Source: Paludibacter sp.
GTDB lineage: Bacteria > Bacteroidota > Bacteroidia > Bacteroidales > Paludibacteraceae
NCBI GenBank assembly: GCA_023666945.1
Contig: JAMPAY010000015.1
Span: forward strand, 1-60,977
Length of the DNA stretch: 60,977 bases
Direction: 5' to 3'
Below the pieces are notes generated by a model. The model worked only from the letters and a program-made list of their open reading frames with translations. It had not been told where the DNA came from and searched no databases. Position numbers and translations under genes: made by a program. Each line of letters opens with the position of its first letter. Position 1 is the first letter of the stretch. Positions 26,404 through 36,653 of the stretch are shown one piece after another.

Positions 26404-29400
26404 ATGAAACGCCTTTCTCTCTGCCTATATCTATTGGCAGTACTGAACGTATCCGTTTTTGCCCAAACTTTCGGGCATGGCGTGAACTCCAAAGGATTAA
26501 ATTATTCCTATGTGGCTTACTACGATGGCACCACTCTTCAATTCTTTATTGAGGGTGATAATGCCAAGCGTATGACTAACAGTATCGTTTATTACAAACT
26601 AAACGACCTCAATTCCAACCGTCAGGAAATAAACATGAAGCAACTTGTCAATGAGTCGGGACGCTGGTATACAAATAGCCACAACGCTCTCCAATCTACC
26701 GACGACTTCTATTTCTGCATCCTATATGCCATCGATGGTTTGGGAGAATTCTATTCTGCCGAACCTTACAATCAAGATAATGTATGGCAGCATCCCGATA
26801 TTATCACGCATTTTAACATAAATGATGCACGTCTTGCGGTGGGCGAACCGTTGCTCACCCACACCAAAGTAATCGGTAAAAGTGCATCTTCCATCTCTCT
26901 TAAAGTGGATGCACTGGTTGATAATATAGAGGGGAAAGTAACACGCTTTGTTATTAATGGCACCGAATACAATGCCATCAACAACATTATTACGCTTGAT
27001 GGATTAGCATCTGACACCGAATACACCTTCACGATTTATGCCAAATATGGCAACCTGTTATCGCGCAACTATCGTACGTACCGGATTACAACGCCAAAAG
27101 CATCCGCATGCAGCGGACAACTTGCACCCGCTAATGGCGATACACCCGAATTGGAATACGAGTTTCGGTACGATGAACAAAACGATGCACTTACGGTTAT
27201 CATGCGGGCAGCCGATCCTACGCAAGCACTCCGAATGGCACGCTTCTGGGGACCTACTCCCATCAATGAACGAAATCTGAGCGCACAATCCAATGGTGAT
27301 TACGCATATACTATTACGCAATCGAGCAACAAAAACGAACAATTCCACTCGGGCGATCCCCTGATATTCTCTTTTCGCTATGCGCTCAATACCACGGGTA
27401 ATCATAACGAGAAGAATACATTTGACGGCAATAATAATGCACAGATAGAAGAAAAGGGACGCGTCCTCTATACTTGGGGAAGTTGTCCCTATAGAACAGA
27501 ATGGACCGCACCCGCTATGCAGACTGCCAATGTCAAATCGGGCTCGGTTACATTTTCTTCGGTTGTCTTGCAAGTCTCAGCATCCGACGATAGCAATACC
27601 GTCAATAAATTTGTTGTTACCGATAGAAGTTCTTTTGCAACAGAATACACTGCCAATGCGGCAGGAGAAATCACACTCACAGGATTACAACCATGCACCG
27701 ATTATACGCTCTATGTATCGTGCAAAGATGATGCAGGCAACTCTTCGTTAGACAACGACAATTCTGCACTGCAAGAAAAAGAAATCACTTTCACGACATT
27801 AAGTGCGGGCGGAGTCAACTTAGCGTTAGGTAAAACCGCCAAGGTAGCGTACATTCTCAACAAAAATGAACTCGCTAATCTCACCGATGGTATATACAAT
27901 ACAGTATGGCACAACGATAATGCCACCTATTTCCCTGATTATACATACGACTATGTAGAGTTTGATTTAGGCGACACCTATCCTATCAGCGATGTCAATA
28001 TCCTATGGAACAAAGAAATGCACCCGGTAGAAGACCGCATCATGCTGTCTACCGATGGCATCACATGGCGCAGTTACTATTACGCTGACCCGATTACCCA
28101 AAACCCCGCACCCGAATTCCCAAACGAGACTTGCTGGCAAAAAGTACATTTTGGCAACGAGATAGCACGCTTTGTGCGTATGGAAAGCACCAAACGGAAT
28201 AGTATCAACAACAATGAAAAACGCATACGCATCTACGAGTTTGAGATCATTTCTGCCGACTATTGTATTCCTCACGACGACCAAGCACCCGTGATTACCA
28301 ATGTCGAGTTTATCTCTGCTACAGCAAATAGCATCACACTGCATCCTACGGCTACCGATGACTATACCTTGCCGCAGAACTTGCACTATCTGTGCAACAG
28401 CGACCAAGCCCTTTCTCTCGATGCCGATGGTAATATCACGATCACAGGTCTTAATCCTTGCACCGATTATACTTTTGCAATCCAAGCCTACGACGAAGCA
28501 GGCAACCTGTCCAATACATACCAATTTACTGCCGGTACCGAGAGCGCAGAACCTGTCAACTTAGCGTTAGGTAAAACCGCCAAGGTAGCGTACATCATCA
28601 ACAAAAATGAACTCGCTAATCTCACCGATGGTATATACAATACAGTATGGCACAACGATAATGCCACCTATTTCCCTGATTATACATACGACTATGTAGA
28701 GTTTGATTTAGGCGACACCTATCCTATCAGCGATGTCAATATCCTATGGAACAAAGAAATGCACCCGGTAGAAGACCGCATCATGCTGTCTACCGATGGC
28801 ATCACATGGCGCAGTTACTATTACGCTGACCCGATTACCCAAAACCCCGCACCCGAATTCCCAAACGAGACTTGCTGGCAAAAAGTACATTTTGGCAACG
28901 AGATAGCACGCTTTGTGCGTATGGAAAGCACCAAACGGAATAGTATCAACAACAATGAAAAACGCATACGCATCTACGAGTTTGAGATCATTTCTGCCGA
29001 CTATTGTATTCCTCACGACGACCAAGCACCCGTGATTACCAATGTCGAGTTTATCTCTGCTACAGCAAATAGCATCACACTGCATCCTACGGCTACCGAT
29101 GACTATACCTTGCCGCAGAACTTGCACTATCTGTGCAACAGCGACCAAGCCCTTTCTCTCGATACCGATGGTAATATCACTATTACGGGGCTCACCTCTT
29201 GCACCGATTATACTTTTGCAATCCAAGCCTACGACGAAGCAGACAATCTGTCCGATACATACAAGGTCGTTGCTAACACTGAAGGCGCAGGTGGGACAAA
29301 CCTTGCGCTCAACAAAACAGCCAAAGTGGCTTTCAACGCAAACTTAGTCACTAATCTCACGGATGGAAAATACGACACTCAATGGCACAACGATGACAAC

Positions 29401-32112
29401 CAATGCCCCGATGTATCGTACGATTGGGTGGAGATTGATTTAGGAGATGTCTACCCCATTAGTGATGTCAATATCCTTTGGAATAGAGACCTGCACCCGG
29501 AAGCCGACCGTATAATGTTGTCGCTTAACGGCACTGAGTGGCACAACTACTATTACGATAATCCTATTAGTGAAACACCTGCTACCGAATACAACGACGG
29601 ACGCTGGCAGAAAGTACACCTCCGCAATGAGGTGGCACGCTATGTACGCATGGAAAGCACTAAACGCTATCTCCAACGAAAAATCCGTATCTACGAATTT
29701 GAGGTGATTACTACCGACTATTGTTTGCCAAAAGATAATGAAGTGCCTGCTATACAAAGCATAGACATCATCTCTTGCAACGGCAATAGCATCACATTAC
29801 GCCCCACGGCCACCGACGATCAAACCGCATCGCAAGACTTACACTATCTCTACAATGGACAATCTGCCATTGTTCCCGATGCAGAGGGTAATATCACTAT
29901 CACAGATCTTACTCCTTGTACCGATTATACTCTTGCTATACAAGCCTACGATGAAGCAGGCAATATCTCCGACACATACATTCTTACCACGAATTCCGGT
30001 AACGCGCCACTCACCTTTAACCTTGCGCTTGGACGGAAAGTCTATTCGGGATACGACCAAAATGATCTTGTGAAAGAGAATCTTGTCGACGGTAACACCG
30101 ATACACGTTGGGCTTCGTGGGGACGCGAATCATCCGACGACGAATGGGTCGTTATCGACTTAGGCTCCGTTTTCCGCATCACCCGCGTGGAAATTGATTG
30201 GGAAACAGGTGCTTCTATCAACTACGAATTTAAATCTGCCTACAACGCCGAGTTTGCACAACGTACCTATCCCGGAGCCAATGGAAAACAATTCGATTAT
30301 GTTGTCAGCGGCAATTTCTCTACATTCGGACGCTATACCGACCGTCCTGAAGGAGCAGGTTCTAAACATAAAGATACCAACGATAAGGATAAACCGCAAG
30401 GCTCCACACCATACACCGATGTGTATGACTTTCCTGAATTAGTTTACGGGCGCTACTTCAAACTCGAATCGGGTCTTAATGCTGAATATCCCGCTTCAGC
30501 ATGGGAAATACGCATATTTGGCGAATGTGCAGAAAGTGTGCACAAACCCGTTATGCAATGGGCTGAAGCCATGACATACGGTACAGATCATATTCAACTA
30601 TATGTGTCTGCGCTTGACTACGAAACGTCCGAAGAGGATATGGGATACGAAGTACATGTACGTGGAGGCGAACCCGGTTGCCCCGCATACGACAATATCG
30701 ATACATACCACTTCTCTCCTTCGCAATTCTACAACGGAGAAACAGGTCAATTGGATATTGGCGGTCTTATTCCCGGTATTCCTTACAATATTAAGATTTA
30801 TGCTATTGATAGCGATGGCAATCGGTCCGATAACTATCGAGAAGTAAACTTCACTACAAGCAACGAATCAGGTTGTACATACGATGGTTATGAGACGGTG
30901 AACCTTTCCACACAAAAATCAACCATGCCCTTCCAAAAAGGATATAAGGTAAACATGGCATCGAAACCCGATGGCAGTATTGATATTGTTGTCACGCTCT
31001 CCGACAACTACTACGATCTGGCAAAAGCCCCATGCATTATCACTCCCAATGGTTCAATCATTGCCAATCTAAACGGTGAACTCACAACACCGGAAGATAA
31101 GAGTCCGCGTACATTTACCGCCAACATACATCCCCTACAAAACAATGGTAGCGATTTTCTATTCTATGTGCTATTTGAGTTCCAAATGAAAGAAGGGTAC
31201 TCAGGAGAGAGCCGTACTGCCATCACAAAACAAATGATGTACGACACAGAATACGGATGCCGCAACTCTTACGTAATTTTCTATCACGAAGATAAGCCTA
31301 CCATTACCTCTAACACGGCGTTTCCCGGTGGCAACATCAAAGAAGATATATTACTCTACCGACGCTTTACACCGGGACAATGGCATTCATTATGTGTACC
31401 CTTTGATGTAAGCCGCGTACAAGTGTACGATATAGACGACCATCGCTATTACAACATCTATCCCAAAACAACTACTGCAGAAGGAGGCTACTATCTACGC
31501 CAGCAAGTACCCAACTGCTATTGGGCAGATTTCAGATCTTCTTGGTACGACTCAGACGACCTCCTTCCGAAAAAGGATGTGGCATATAGTTTCCGTTTGC
31601 CAAACAGCGATTATTACAAGAATAAATATATTCTCTTCTACGGTGATGCAGGTCAAGATATCAACGGTAGTTTCACTATCGGGACACGTCCTACTGCGGA
31701 TGGCTATTTTACGGTGTATGCCAATACTACCATGATGCCGCAACCGATAGGAACTCAGAGTTACCTCATCTCCGATGACGGAGAATGGTACGAACGCAAC
31801 GACAATGACAAAACACTCTATCCATTTGAGTGCTATGCACTTGCTAATGCCGCTACCACTAACAAGTTTAAGGTGATTAACTCTCGCGATTTCATTGATA
31901 CGACCACAGATAACGACAACATCTTCAACAACACGGATCAACTCATAGCCATAGTACGGGTGTATACCATAACCGGCCGGTTGTTGTATGTATGGAACAA
32001 TCTTACCAAGACCGAACTGCTTCAACGCTGCGCATCATCTCTCTACGAGGGATGCTATCTGCTTAGGTCCGACAATTTTACCGAGAAAATACTCATCAAC
32101 GCTAACCGCTAA
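26404..32112 (+). CDS. T9SS surface protein with repeated discoidin-like modules
   Basis: Giant (1902 residues) secreted protein, probably a cell-surface carbohydrate- or matrix-binding adhesin. A signal peptide (1-21, ending SVFAQ) is followed by Ig-like/FN3-like parts (to about 470), then four F5/8 type C (discoidin-like) modules starting VNLALGKTAK (about 471), the same phrase again (about 718), TNLALNKTAK (about 965) and FNLALGRKVY (about 1205). The first three alternate with short FN3-like modules ending in PCTDYTFAIQAYDEAG. Modules one and two are nearly identical at the DNA level. The last 70 residues (IVRVYTITGRLLYVWNN, YEGCYLLRSDNFTEKILI) form a T9SS type A tail. A strong promoter and a structured leader lie upstream. 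No catalytic domain was recognised. Confidence 0.9.
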   Translation: MKRLSLCLYLLAVLNVSVFAQTFGHGVNSKGLNYSYVAYYDGTTLQFFIEGDNAKRMTNSIVYYKLNDLNSNRQEINMKQLVNESGRWYTNSHNALQSTDDFYFCILYAIDGLGEFYSAEPYNQDNVWQHPDIITHFNINDARLAVGEPLLTHTKVIGKSASSISLKVDALVDNIEGKVTRFVINGTEYNAINNIITLDGLASDTEYTFTIYAKYGNLLSRNYRTYRITTPKASACSGQLAPANGDTPELEYEFRYDEQNDALTVIMRAADPTQALRMARFWGPTPINERNLSAQSNGDYAYTITQSSNKNEQFHSGDPLIFSFRYALNTTGNHNEKNTFDGNNNAQIEEKGRVLYTWGSCPYRTEWTAPAMQTANVKSGSVTFSSVVLQVSASDDSNTVNKFVVTDRSSFATEYTANAAGEITLTGLQPCTDYTLYVSCKDDAGNSSLDNDNSALQEKEITFTTLSAGGVNLALGKTAKVAYILNKNELANLTDGIYNTVWHNDNATYFPDYTYDYVEFDLGDTYPISDVNILWNKEMHPVEDRIMLSTDGITWRSYYYADPITQNPAPEFPNETCWQKVHFGNEIARFVRMESTKRNSINNNEKRIRIYEFEIISADYCIPHDDQAPVITNVEFISATANSITLHPTATDDYTLPQNLHYLCNSDQALSLDADGNITITGLNPCTDYTFAIQAYDEAGNLSNTYQFTAGTESAEPVNLALGKTAKVAYIINKNELANLTDGIYNTVWHNDNATYFPDYTYDYVEFDLGDTYPISDVNILWNKEMHPVEDRIMLSTDGITWRSYYYADPITQNPAPEFPNETCWQKVHFGNEIARFVRMESTKRNSINNNEKRIRIYEFEIISADYCIPHDDQAPVITNVEFISATANSITLHPTATDDYTLPQNLHYLCNSDQALSLDTDGNITITGLTSCTDYTFAIQAYDEADNLSDTYKVVANTEGAGGTNLALNKTAKVAFNANLVTNLTDGKYDTQWHNDDNQCPDVSYDWVEIDLGDVYPISDVNILWNRDLHPEADRIMLSLNGTEWHNYYYDNPISETPATEYNDGRWQKVHLRNEVARYVRMESTKRYLQRKIRIYEFEVITTDYCLPKDNEVPAIQSIDIISCNGNSITLRPTATDDQTASQDLHYLYNGQSAIVPDAEGNITITDLTPCTDYTLAIQAYDEAGNISDTYILTTNSGNAPLTFNLALGRKVYSGYDQNDLVKENLVDGNTDTRWASWGRESSDDEWVVIDLGSVFRITRVEIDWETGASINYEFKSAYNAEFAQRTYPGANGKQFDYVVSGNFSTFGRYTDRPEGAGSKHKDTNDKDKPQGSTPYTDVYDFPELVYGRYFKLESGLNAEYPASAWEIRIFGECAESVHKPVMQWAEAMTYGTDHIQLYVSALDYETSEEDMGYEVHVRGGEPGCPAYDNIDTYHFSPSQFYNGETGQLDIGGLIPGIPYNIKIYAIDSDGNRSDNYREVNFTTSNESGCTYDGYETVNLSTQKSTMPFQKGYKVNMASKPDGSIDIVVTLSDNYYDLAKAPCIITPNGSIIANLNGELTTPEDKSPRTFTANIHPLQNNGSDFLFYVLFEFQMKEGYSGESRTAITKQMMYDTEYGCRNSYVIFYHEDKPTITSNTAFPGGNIKEDILLYRRFTPGQWHSLCVPFDVSRVQVYDIDDHRYYNIYPKTTTAEGGYYLRQQVPNCYWADFRSSWYDSDDLLPKKDVAYSFRLPNSDYYKNKYILFYGDAGQDINGSFTIGTRPTADGYFTVYANTTMMPQPIGTQSYLISDDGEWYERNDNDKTLYPFECYALANAATTNKFKVINSRDFIDTTTDNDNIFNNTDQLIAIVRVYTITGRLLYVWNNLTKTELLQRCASSLYEGCYLLRSDNFTEKILINANR
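27814..29295 (+). repeat. Tandem 741-bp near-identical duplication
   Basis: Two adjacent in-frame units, 27814-28554 and 28555-29295, each encoding one discoidin-like plus one FN3-like module (247 codons). Read by eye, the first roughly 610 bases differ at only two adjacent codons (ATTCTC against ATCATC); from about base 611 the units diverge. A third unit, starting near 29299, is diverged throughout. Confidence 0.9.
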
Positions 32113-32125
32113 CACACACACTAAC

Positions 32126-32725
32126 ATGAAAAAGCAACATTTCATAATGATGGCGGTATTATGCGCCATTGTATTACTCGTTGTCGCTGCCTGCCTCAGT
32201 TTGCACAAACCAACGACCACCTACGTTGTATATGCACTAAACACACTTAAAGGAGATGCACATACCTTCCGTAGTGTAGCACCATTTATCGATATGTATA
32301 ACCACACATCTGCAATCACCGCAAATATACCACTCATCAATAACAATCCATACGTAGAAACACAAAACTTATTCATCACAGCCAATGCAACCGTACATTC
32401 TTATAACGGCATTGAGCATCATTCACAACAACAAAACATAGTCGGCAGCAACGTTAATTCAGCCACCGACAAGAGCCTAACCATGTCTCATTTACCTCTT
32501 GCCGCCATTGCTGCATCTCGTCCCGAACGCGTACAAGCCGCCAGCGGTGACCTGCAACCATTCCAACCGCGTCCCATGTTTGCTCCTCCCGGAACAGGCG
32601 GAGAGGGCGATATTTCACAAGGTCCCGGTATAAAACCCGATCCTATTCCCGATGCCATACTGCCCTTGTTGCTTGCTGCTTTGCTTTATGCATACATACG
32701 TAGTCAAAAAAGGATCAATTTATAA
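32126..32725 (+). CDS. Small lipoprotein-like protein with C-terminal membrane anchor
   Basis: 199-residue protein that I do not recognise. It begins with MKKQHFIMMAVLCAIVLLVVAAC, a membrane segment or lipoprotein signal with lipobox VAAC. The middle is low-complexity and Asn/Thr/Gln-rich, followed by a Pro/Gly linker (FQPRPMFAPPGTGGEGD). It closes with PDPIPDAILPLLLAALLYAY and a basic tail RSQKRINL, a short membrane helix with positive residues like a C-terminal sorting or anchoring signal. It starts 13 bases after the giant adhesin gene and precedes a terminator, so it is co-transcribed with it and may assist its display. ATG 32126 is the first start clear of the upstream gene. Confidence 0.75.
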   Translation: MKKQHFIMMAVLCAIVLLVVAACLSLHKPTTTYVVYALNTLKGDAHTFRSVAPFIDMYNHTSAITANIPLINNNPYVETQNLFITANATVHSYNGIEHHSQQQNIVGSNVNSATDKSLTMSHLPLAAIAASRPERVQAASGDLQPFQPRPMFAPPGTGGEGDISQGPGIKPDPIPDAILPLLLAALLYAYIRSQKRINL

Positions 32726-32745
32726 TCTGATACATATCTAAATAC

Positions 32746-32786
32746 AAGAACAGCCTCCATATTTGTATGTAAGGCTGTTCTTCGTA
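32746..32786 (+). terminator. Terminator after the adhesin operon
   Basis: AAGAACAGCCT at 32746-32756 pairs perfectly with AGGCTGTTCTT at 32772-32782 around a 15-base loop. The arms contain A and T runs, so it could work in both directions. Confidence 0.8.
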
Positions 32787-32849
32787 TGTAGTGACCTTAT
32801 TGGTCTTATATAACAGATACGTTTGCACTAAATGTAGAGGTTGGTTATA

Positions 32850-32879
32850 TTGTACTATCAATAAAAAGTTGTATCTTTG
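32850..32879 (+). promoter_or_regulatory. Promoter of the DUF7935-like to tkt unit
   Basis: TTG at 32850-32852, 19 bases, TATCTTTG at 32872-32879. About 30 bases upstream the string TTTGCACT (32822-32829) followed by GTAG recalls the 26-bp element, but the match is too partial to call. Confidence 0.75.
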
Positions 32880-32902
32880 CCCCACAATAAGAACCTCGGA
32901 CT

Positions 32903-33415
32903 ATGCTTGAAATACTGAAATATACTTTGCCTGCACTGATAGTGCTATTGGCTTCGTGGCTTGCCACTTCCAAGCAAATGAAAAACGAAGACGCCCGCCG
33001 TAATTTCGAACTGCGCAAAAATGCACAAAACGCCATTTCTCCCATTCGTCTGCGCGGCTATGAACGTCTGACGCTCTTATTAGAACGCATGGAACCCGAA
33101 CATTTGCTGCTCAGTACCGACCTTAGCGGAATGACCTGCCGAACCCTTCAGCAGCAACTTCTACAAACGTTACGATTGGAATTCGAACACAATATCTCAC
33201 AACAAATCTATGTAAGCGATGAGGTATGGACTGCCATTGTACTTGCCAAAGAAGAAATGATTCGGTTTGTAAACACCTGTTCCGGTCAGTTCAACCCCGA
33301 TGATGCCGCTCTTCCCTTAGGACAACTGATGATTACCGGATACGCCATGAATGGTGAAACACCTACACAACGTGCTCTTTCCCTGCTGAAAGAAGAAGCC
33401 CGTCGAATGCTCTAA
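32903..33415 (+). CDS. Membrane-anchored hypothetical protein (DUF7935-like)
   Basis: 170-residue protein with one N-terminal membrane helix (ILKYTLPALIVLLASWLAT) and a cytoplasmic, mostly helical remainder starting with the charged KQMKNEDARRNFELRKNAQN. It resembles a short conserved Bacteroidota family that I recall as DUF7935; the name is from memory and function is unknown. The conserved-looking part is ISPIRLRGYERLTLLLERM. First gene of the unit, 24 bases after the promoter, 11 bases before the lipoprotein gene. Confidence 0.75.
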   Translation: MLEILKYTLPALIVLLASWLATSKQMKNEDARRNFELRKNAQNAISPIRLRGYERLTLLLERMEPEHLLLSTDLSGMTCRTLQQQLLQTLRLEFEHNISQQIYVSDEVWTAIVLAKEEMIRFVNTCSGQFNPDDAALPLGQLMITGYAMNGETPTQRALSLLKEEARRML

Positions 33416-33426
33416 CACCACACAAT

Positions 33427-33918
33427 ATGCTCATAAAGAAGATATACTGTCCGATTGTATTCTGCCTATTGCTTGCTTGTGCGAGTTGTTCAGTAGATGA
33501 AGAATGTCGCACCGATGACAATGTACGTTTGCATGCCGTATTGGTTTGTGATTCATTAACTGCAACAGGAGACACTGTAATGTTCAATGCTTTGGATAGC
33601 ATCAGAGTACAAGGAATAGGTAGTGACTCGCTATTGTTAAACAACACAAAGAACGTTTCTTCGTTATCCTTACCTCTGCGCAGCGATACTACCACAACAT
33701 CTTTTGTGGTACAGACCAACGGACAATGCGATACAATTGCCATTCAGCATACAAATGACAACCATTTTGTATCGTTGGCATGCGGGTGTTTTGTTTATCA
33801 CACTATAGAGAACGTAAAGACCACTCACACATTTATAGCAGAAACAGAAATTGTAAACGCAACAATTGAGAACTACGAGCAAGATAATATACGCATACAC
33901 ATTATCTTAAGCCACTAA
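33427..33918 (+). CDS. DUF6452-like lipoprotein
   Basis: 163-residue predicted lipoprotein: signal IVFCLLLACASC with lipobox ACASC, then VDEECRTDDNVRLHA. The mature part is beta-rich with a CDTIAIQH segment and a Cys pair (LACGCFVYHT). The position directly before a small outer-membrane beta-barrel gene matches the DUF6452-DUF6048 pair I know from Bacteroidota; the domain names are recalled, not searched. Nine bases separate it from the barrel gene, so a lipoprotein-barrel partnership is plausible. Confidence 0.75.
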   Translation: MLIKKIYCPIVFCLLLACASCSVDEECRTDDNVRLHAVLVCDSLTATGDTVMFNALDSIRVQGIGSDSLLLNNTKNVSSLSLPLRSDTTTTSFVVQTNGQCDTIAIQHTNDNHFVSLACGCFVYHTIENVKTTHTFIAETEIVNATIENYEQDNIRIHIILSH

Positions 33919-33926
33919 CCACATTT

Positions 33927-34574
33927 ATGAAAAGCAGATATTACATTGTACTATTACTACTCTGCCTTGTAGGTGGTTTGCAGGCTGCAGAACGAAACGA
34001 CTCCACCATATGGCAGGGAATAAACCTGAAAGTGGATATCGGAACTCCTATTTTGGAAACAGCCCTCAGTTCTGCCAAAGTACAGAGTTACGAAATAGCA
34101 TTGAACGCAGACCTGAAACATCGTTTTTTCCCCACCTTAGAACTCGGCTATGCTCAAGCGGATGTCAGTGCTGCCGGTGGCATTTTTTCGGGGAAAGGTG
34201 GTTACGGACGTATCGGTATTGACCTTTCCGCACTAAAAAAAGGGCGAAAAGAGAATATGCTATTGGTCGGATTACGCGTAGGGACAGCCCTGCAACAAGC
34301 CGGGATGAACGAGATAAAGGTATCAGACCCCTATTGGCAATTGTACCCGGCAACATCCTACCCGGCATCTCTGCGATGCGATGCTTGGGGCGAAGTGGTA
34401 GCAGGAGTGCAAGTACAAGTGTACAAACGATTTCACATGGGTTGGTTCGTGCGCCTGAAATTACTTATGACCCGCGGCAAAGAGGGCGACATAACCGCCC
34501 ATTACATTCCCGGATTCGGCTACCGACAAGATACCAACTTCGGCTTTAATTACTACTTAGGATGGACACTATAA
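33927..34574 (+). CDS. DUF6048-like outer-membrane protein
   Basis: 215-residue protein with a signal peptide (YYIVLLLLCLVGGLQAAE) and alternating hydrophobic strands typical of an eight- to ten-stranded outer-membrane barrel (GINLKVDIGTPILE, LELGYAQADVSAAGG, MLLVGLRVGTALQ, WFVRLKLLMTRG), ending in the aromatic strand NFGFNYYLGWTL, a usual outer-membrane assembly signal. It follows the DUF6452-like lipoprotein at 9 bases and precedes transketolase by 42 bases. Function unknown. Confidence 0.8.
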   Translation: MKSRYYIVLLLLCLVGGLQAAERNDSTIWQGINLKVDIGTPILETALSSAKVQSYEIALNADLKHRFFPTLELGYAQADVSAAGGIFSGKGGYGRIGIDLSALKKGRKENMLLVGLRVGTALQQAGMNEIKVSDPYWQLYPATSYPASLRCDAWGEVVAGVQVQVYKRFHMGWFVRLKLLMTRGKEGDITAHYIPGFGYRQDTNFGFNYYLGWTL

Positions 34575-34616
34575 ACCACTCCTACTTGCTATAAACAACA
34601 TAACACAACATACCCT

Positions 34617-36632
34617 ATGAACTCTACACAACTTATGAACCGCGCAGCGGATAATATCCGTATTCTTGCAGCGGCTGCCGTGGAGAAAGCCAAATCGGGG
34701 CATCCCGGTGGTGCTATGGGCGGCGCAGACTTTATCAATGTACTCTTTAGTGAATACCTGACATACGATCCTGAAAATCCCGCTTGGGAAGGACGCGACC
34801 GTTTCTTTCTTGACCCCGGGCATATGGCTCCCATGCTTTATGCACAACTAACCTTAACCGGCAAGTTTACGTTGTCTGACTTGCAAAATCTTCGTCAATG
34901 GGGCAGCGTTACACCGGGACATCCCGAGCGTTGTGTAGAAAGAGGGATAGAAAACACGTCAGGTCCATTGGGTCAAGGACATACGTTCGCTGTAGGTGCT
35001 GCCATCGCAGCCAAATTCTTACAAGCACGTTTCGGCAATGTAATGAACCAAACTATCTACGCATTTATATCGGACGGTGGTATACAAGAAGAGATTTCTC
35101 AGGGAGCAGGCAGAATAGCAGGACATCTCGGTCTGAACAACCTCATCATGTTCTACGACTCCAACTCGATACAACTCTCTACAGCCTGCGATGCCGTAAC
35201 CAGCGAAGATGTACAAAAGAAATACGAAGCATGGGGATGGTATGTACAGACCATAGAGGGTAATAACCCCATTGAAATACGCGTAGCACTTAATAACGCC
35301 AAGGCAGAGAAAAATCGTCCGTCACTCATTATCGGCAATACGATAATGGGTAAAGGGGCAGTTACTGCCGATGGAACATCGTTCGAAGGGCAATGCGCCA
35401 CCCATGGTACTCCCTTAGGCAAATCGGGAGCATCCTTTGACGCCACGATAACCAACTTAGGCGGTGATCCGACCAACCCATTCGTAATTTTCCCCGAAGT
35501 GCAAGCCCTCTACGACAAACGTGCAGAAGAACTCCGTACAATAGCCAACCAACGCTATGCAGAACTCTACGAATGGAAACAAGAGAACCCTGCATTAGCC
35601 GCACAATACGACACCTTCTTCTCGGAAGAAGCCCCTGCAATAGACTGGAGCAAAATAACACAGAAGCCGGGGTCTGCCACCCGCGGTGCATCGGCTGTAG
35701 TATTATCTGCATTGGCAGAACAAGTGGGTAATATGATAGTGGCATCTGCCGACTTAAGTAACTCAGACAAGACGGACGGTTTCTTAAAGAAGACACATGC
35801 TTTTACCCATGGGGACTTCAGCGGGGCTTTCTTACAAGCAGGCGTAAGCGAACTAACGATGGCATGCCTTTGCATGGGCATGTCTTTGCACGGAGGTGTA
35901 GTGCCTGCCTGCGGAACATTCTTTGTATTCTCCGACTATATGAAACCGGCAGTACGCATGGCTGCACTTATGCAATTGCCCGTCAAATTTATTTGGACAC
36001 ACGATGCTTTCCGTGTGGGAGAGGATGGTCCTACGCATGAACCTGTAGAACAGGAAGCACAGATTCGACTGATGGAGAAACTTAAGAATCATGAGGGACG
36101 TAACTCCATGTTGGTATTACGACCTGCCGATGCAGAAGAAACCACTATGGCATGGCGATTAGCCATGGAGAATACAGACACACCAACGGCACTCATATTG
36201 AGTCGTCAGGACATTCCCTCGCTACCTGTTCACGATGAAGAAGGATTTCGTAAAGGAGCCTATATAGTGAGCAGCGATGAGGCACCGCAAGTGGTATTGG
36301 TTGCCTCCGGTTCGGAAGTAGCAACCCTATGTGCAGGAGCAGAACCATTAAGGGAAAAAGGAGTGCGTTTGCGCATTGTATCGGTACCATCGGAAGGCTT
36401 GTTCCGCTCCCAATCGAAAGAATACCAAACAGCGGTATTGCCCGTTGGCATTCCCCGCTTTGGTTTGACTGCCGGACTGCCTTGCACGTTGGAAGGATTG
36501 GTAGGAGAGAACGGCACCATATGGGGATTGGAGAGTTTTGGCTACTCAGCCCCCTACAAAGTGTTGGATGAGAAACTCGGCTTTACTGCTCAAAACGTAT
36601 GCGAGCAAGTAGAGAAACTATTGGGGCGTTAA
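34617..36632 (+). CDS. tkt: Transketolase
   Basis: Thiamine-diphosphate enzyme of the non-oxidative pentose phosphate pathway that moves two-carbon units between sugar phosphates. 671 residues, full length. Landmarks: AKSGHPGGAMGGADF near 24-38, GPLGQGHTFAVGAA near 118-131, the ThDP/Mg stretch ISDGGIQEEISQGA near 152 (first residue of the usual GDG replaced by Ser), HGTPLGKSGA near 264, and the pyrimidine-domain THDAFRVGEDGPTHEPVE near 462-479. Last gene of the unit; a strong terminator begins 21 bases after its TAA. Confidence 0.95.
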   Translation: MNSTQLMNRAADNIRILAAAAVEKAKSGHPGGAMGGADFINVLFSEYLTYDPENPAWEGRDRFFLDPGHMAPMLYAQLTLTGKFTLSDLQNLRQWGSVTPGHPERCVERGIENTSGPLGQGHTFAVGAAIAAKFLQARFGNVMNQTIYAFISDGGIQEEISQGAGRIAGHLGLNNLIMFYDSNSIQLSTACDAVTSEDVQKKYEAWGWYVQTIEGNNPIEIRVALNNAKAEKNRPSLIIGNTIMGKGAVTADGTSFEGQCATHGTPLGKSGASFDATITNLGGDPTNPFVIFPEVQALYDKRAEELRTIANQRYAELYEWKQENPALAAQYDTFFSEEAPAIDWSKITQKPGSATRGASAVVLSALAEQVGNMIVASADLSNSDKTDGFLKKTHAFTHGDFSGAFLQAGVSELTMACLCMGMSLHGGVVPACGTFFVFSDYMKPAVRMAALMQLPVKFIWTHDAFRVGEDGPTHEPVEQEAQIRLMEKLKNHEGRNSMLVLRPADAEETTMAWRLAMENTDTPTALILSRQDIPSLPVHDEEGFRKGAYIVSSDEAPQVVLVASGSEVATLCAGAEPLREKGVRLRIVSVPSEGLFRSQSKEYQTAVLPVGIPRFGLTAGLPCTLEGLVGENGTIWGLESFGYSAPYKVLDEKLGFTAQNVCEQVEKLLGR

Positions 36633-36653
36633 CCCTACCCCTCAGCAGATCTG

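Noticed and set aside
32821..32836. Possible fourth copy of the 26-bp promoter element
   Set aside because: Only TTTGCACT and GTAG agree, with different spacing between them; position relative to the promoter is suggestive but the match is too short.
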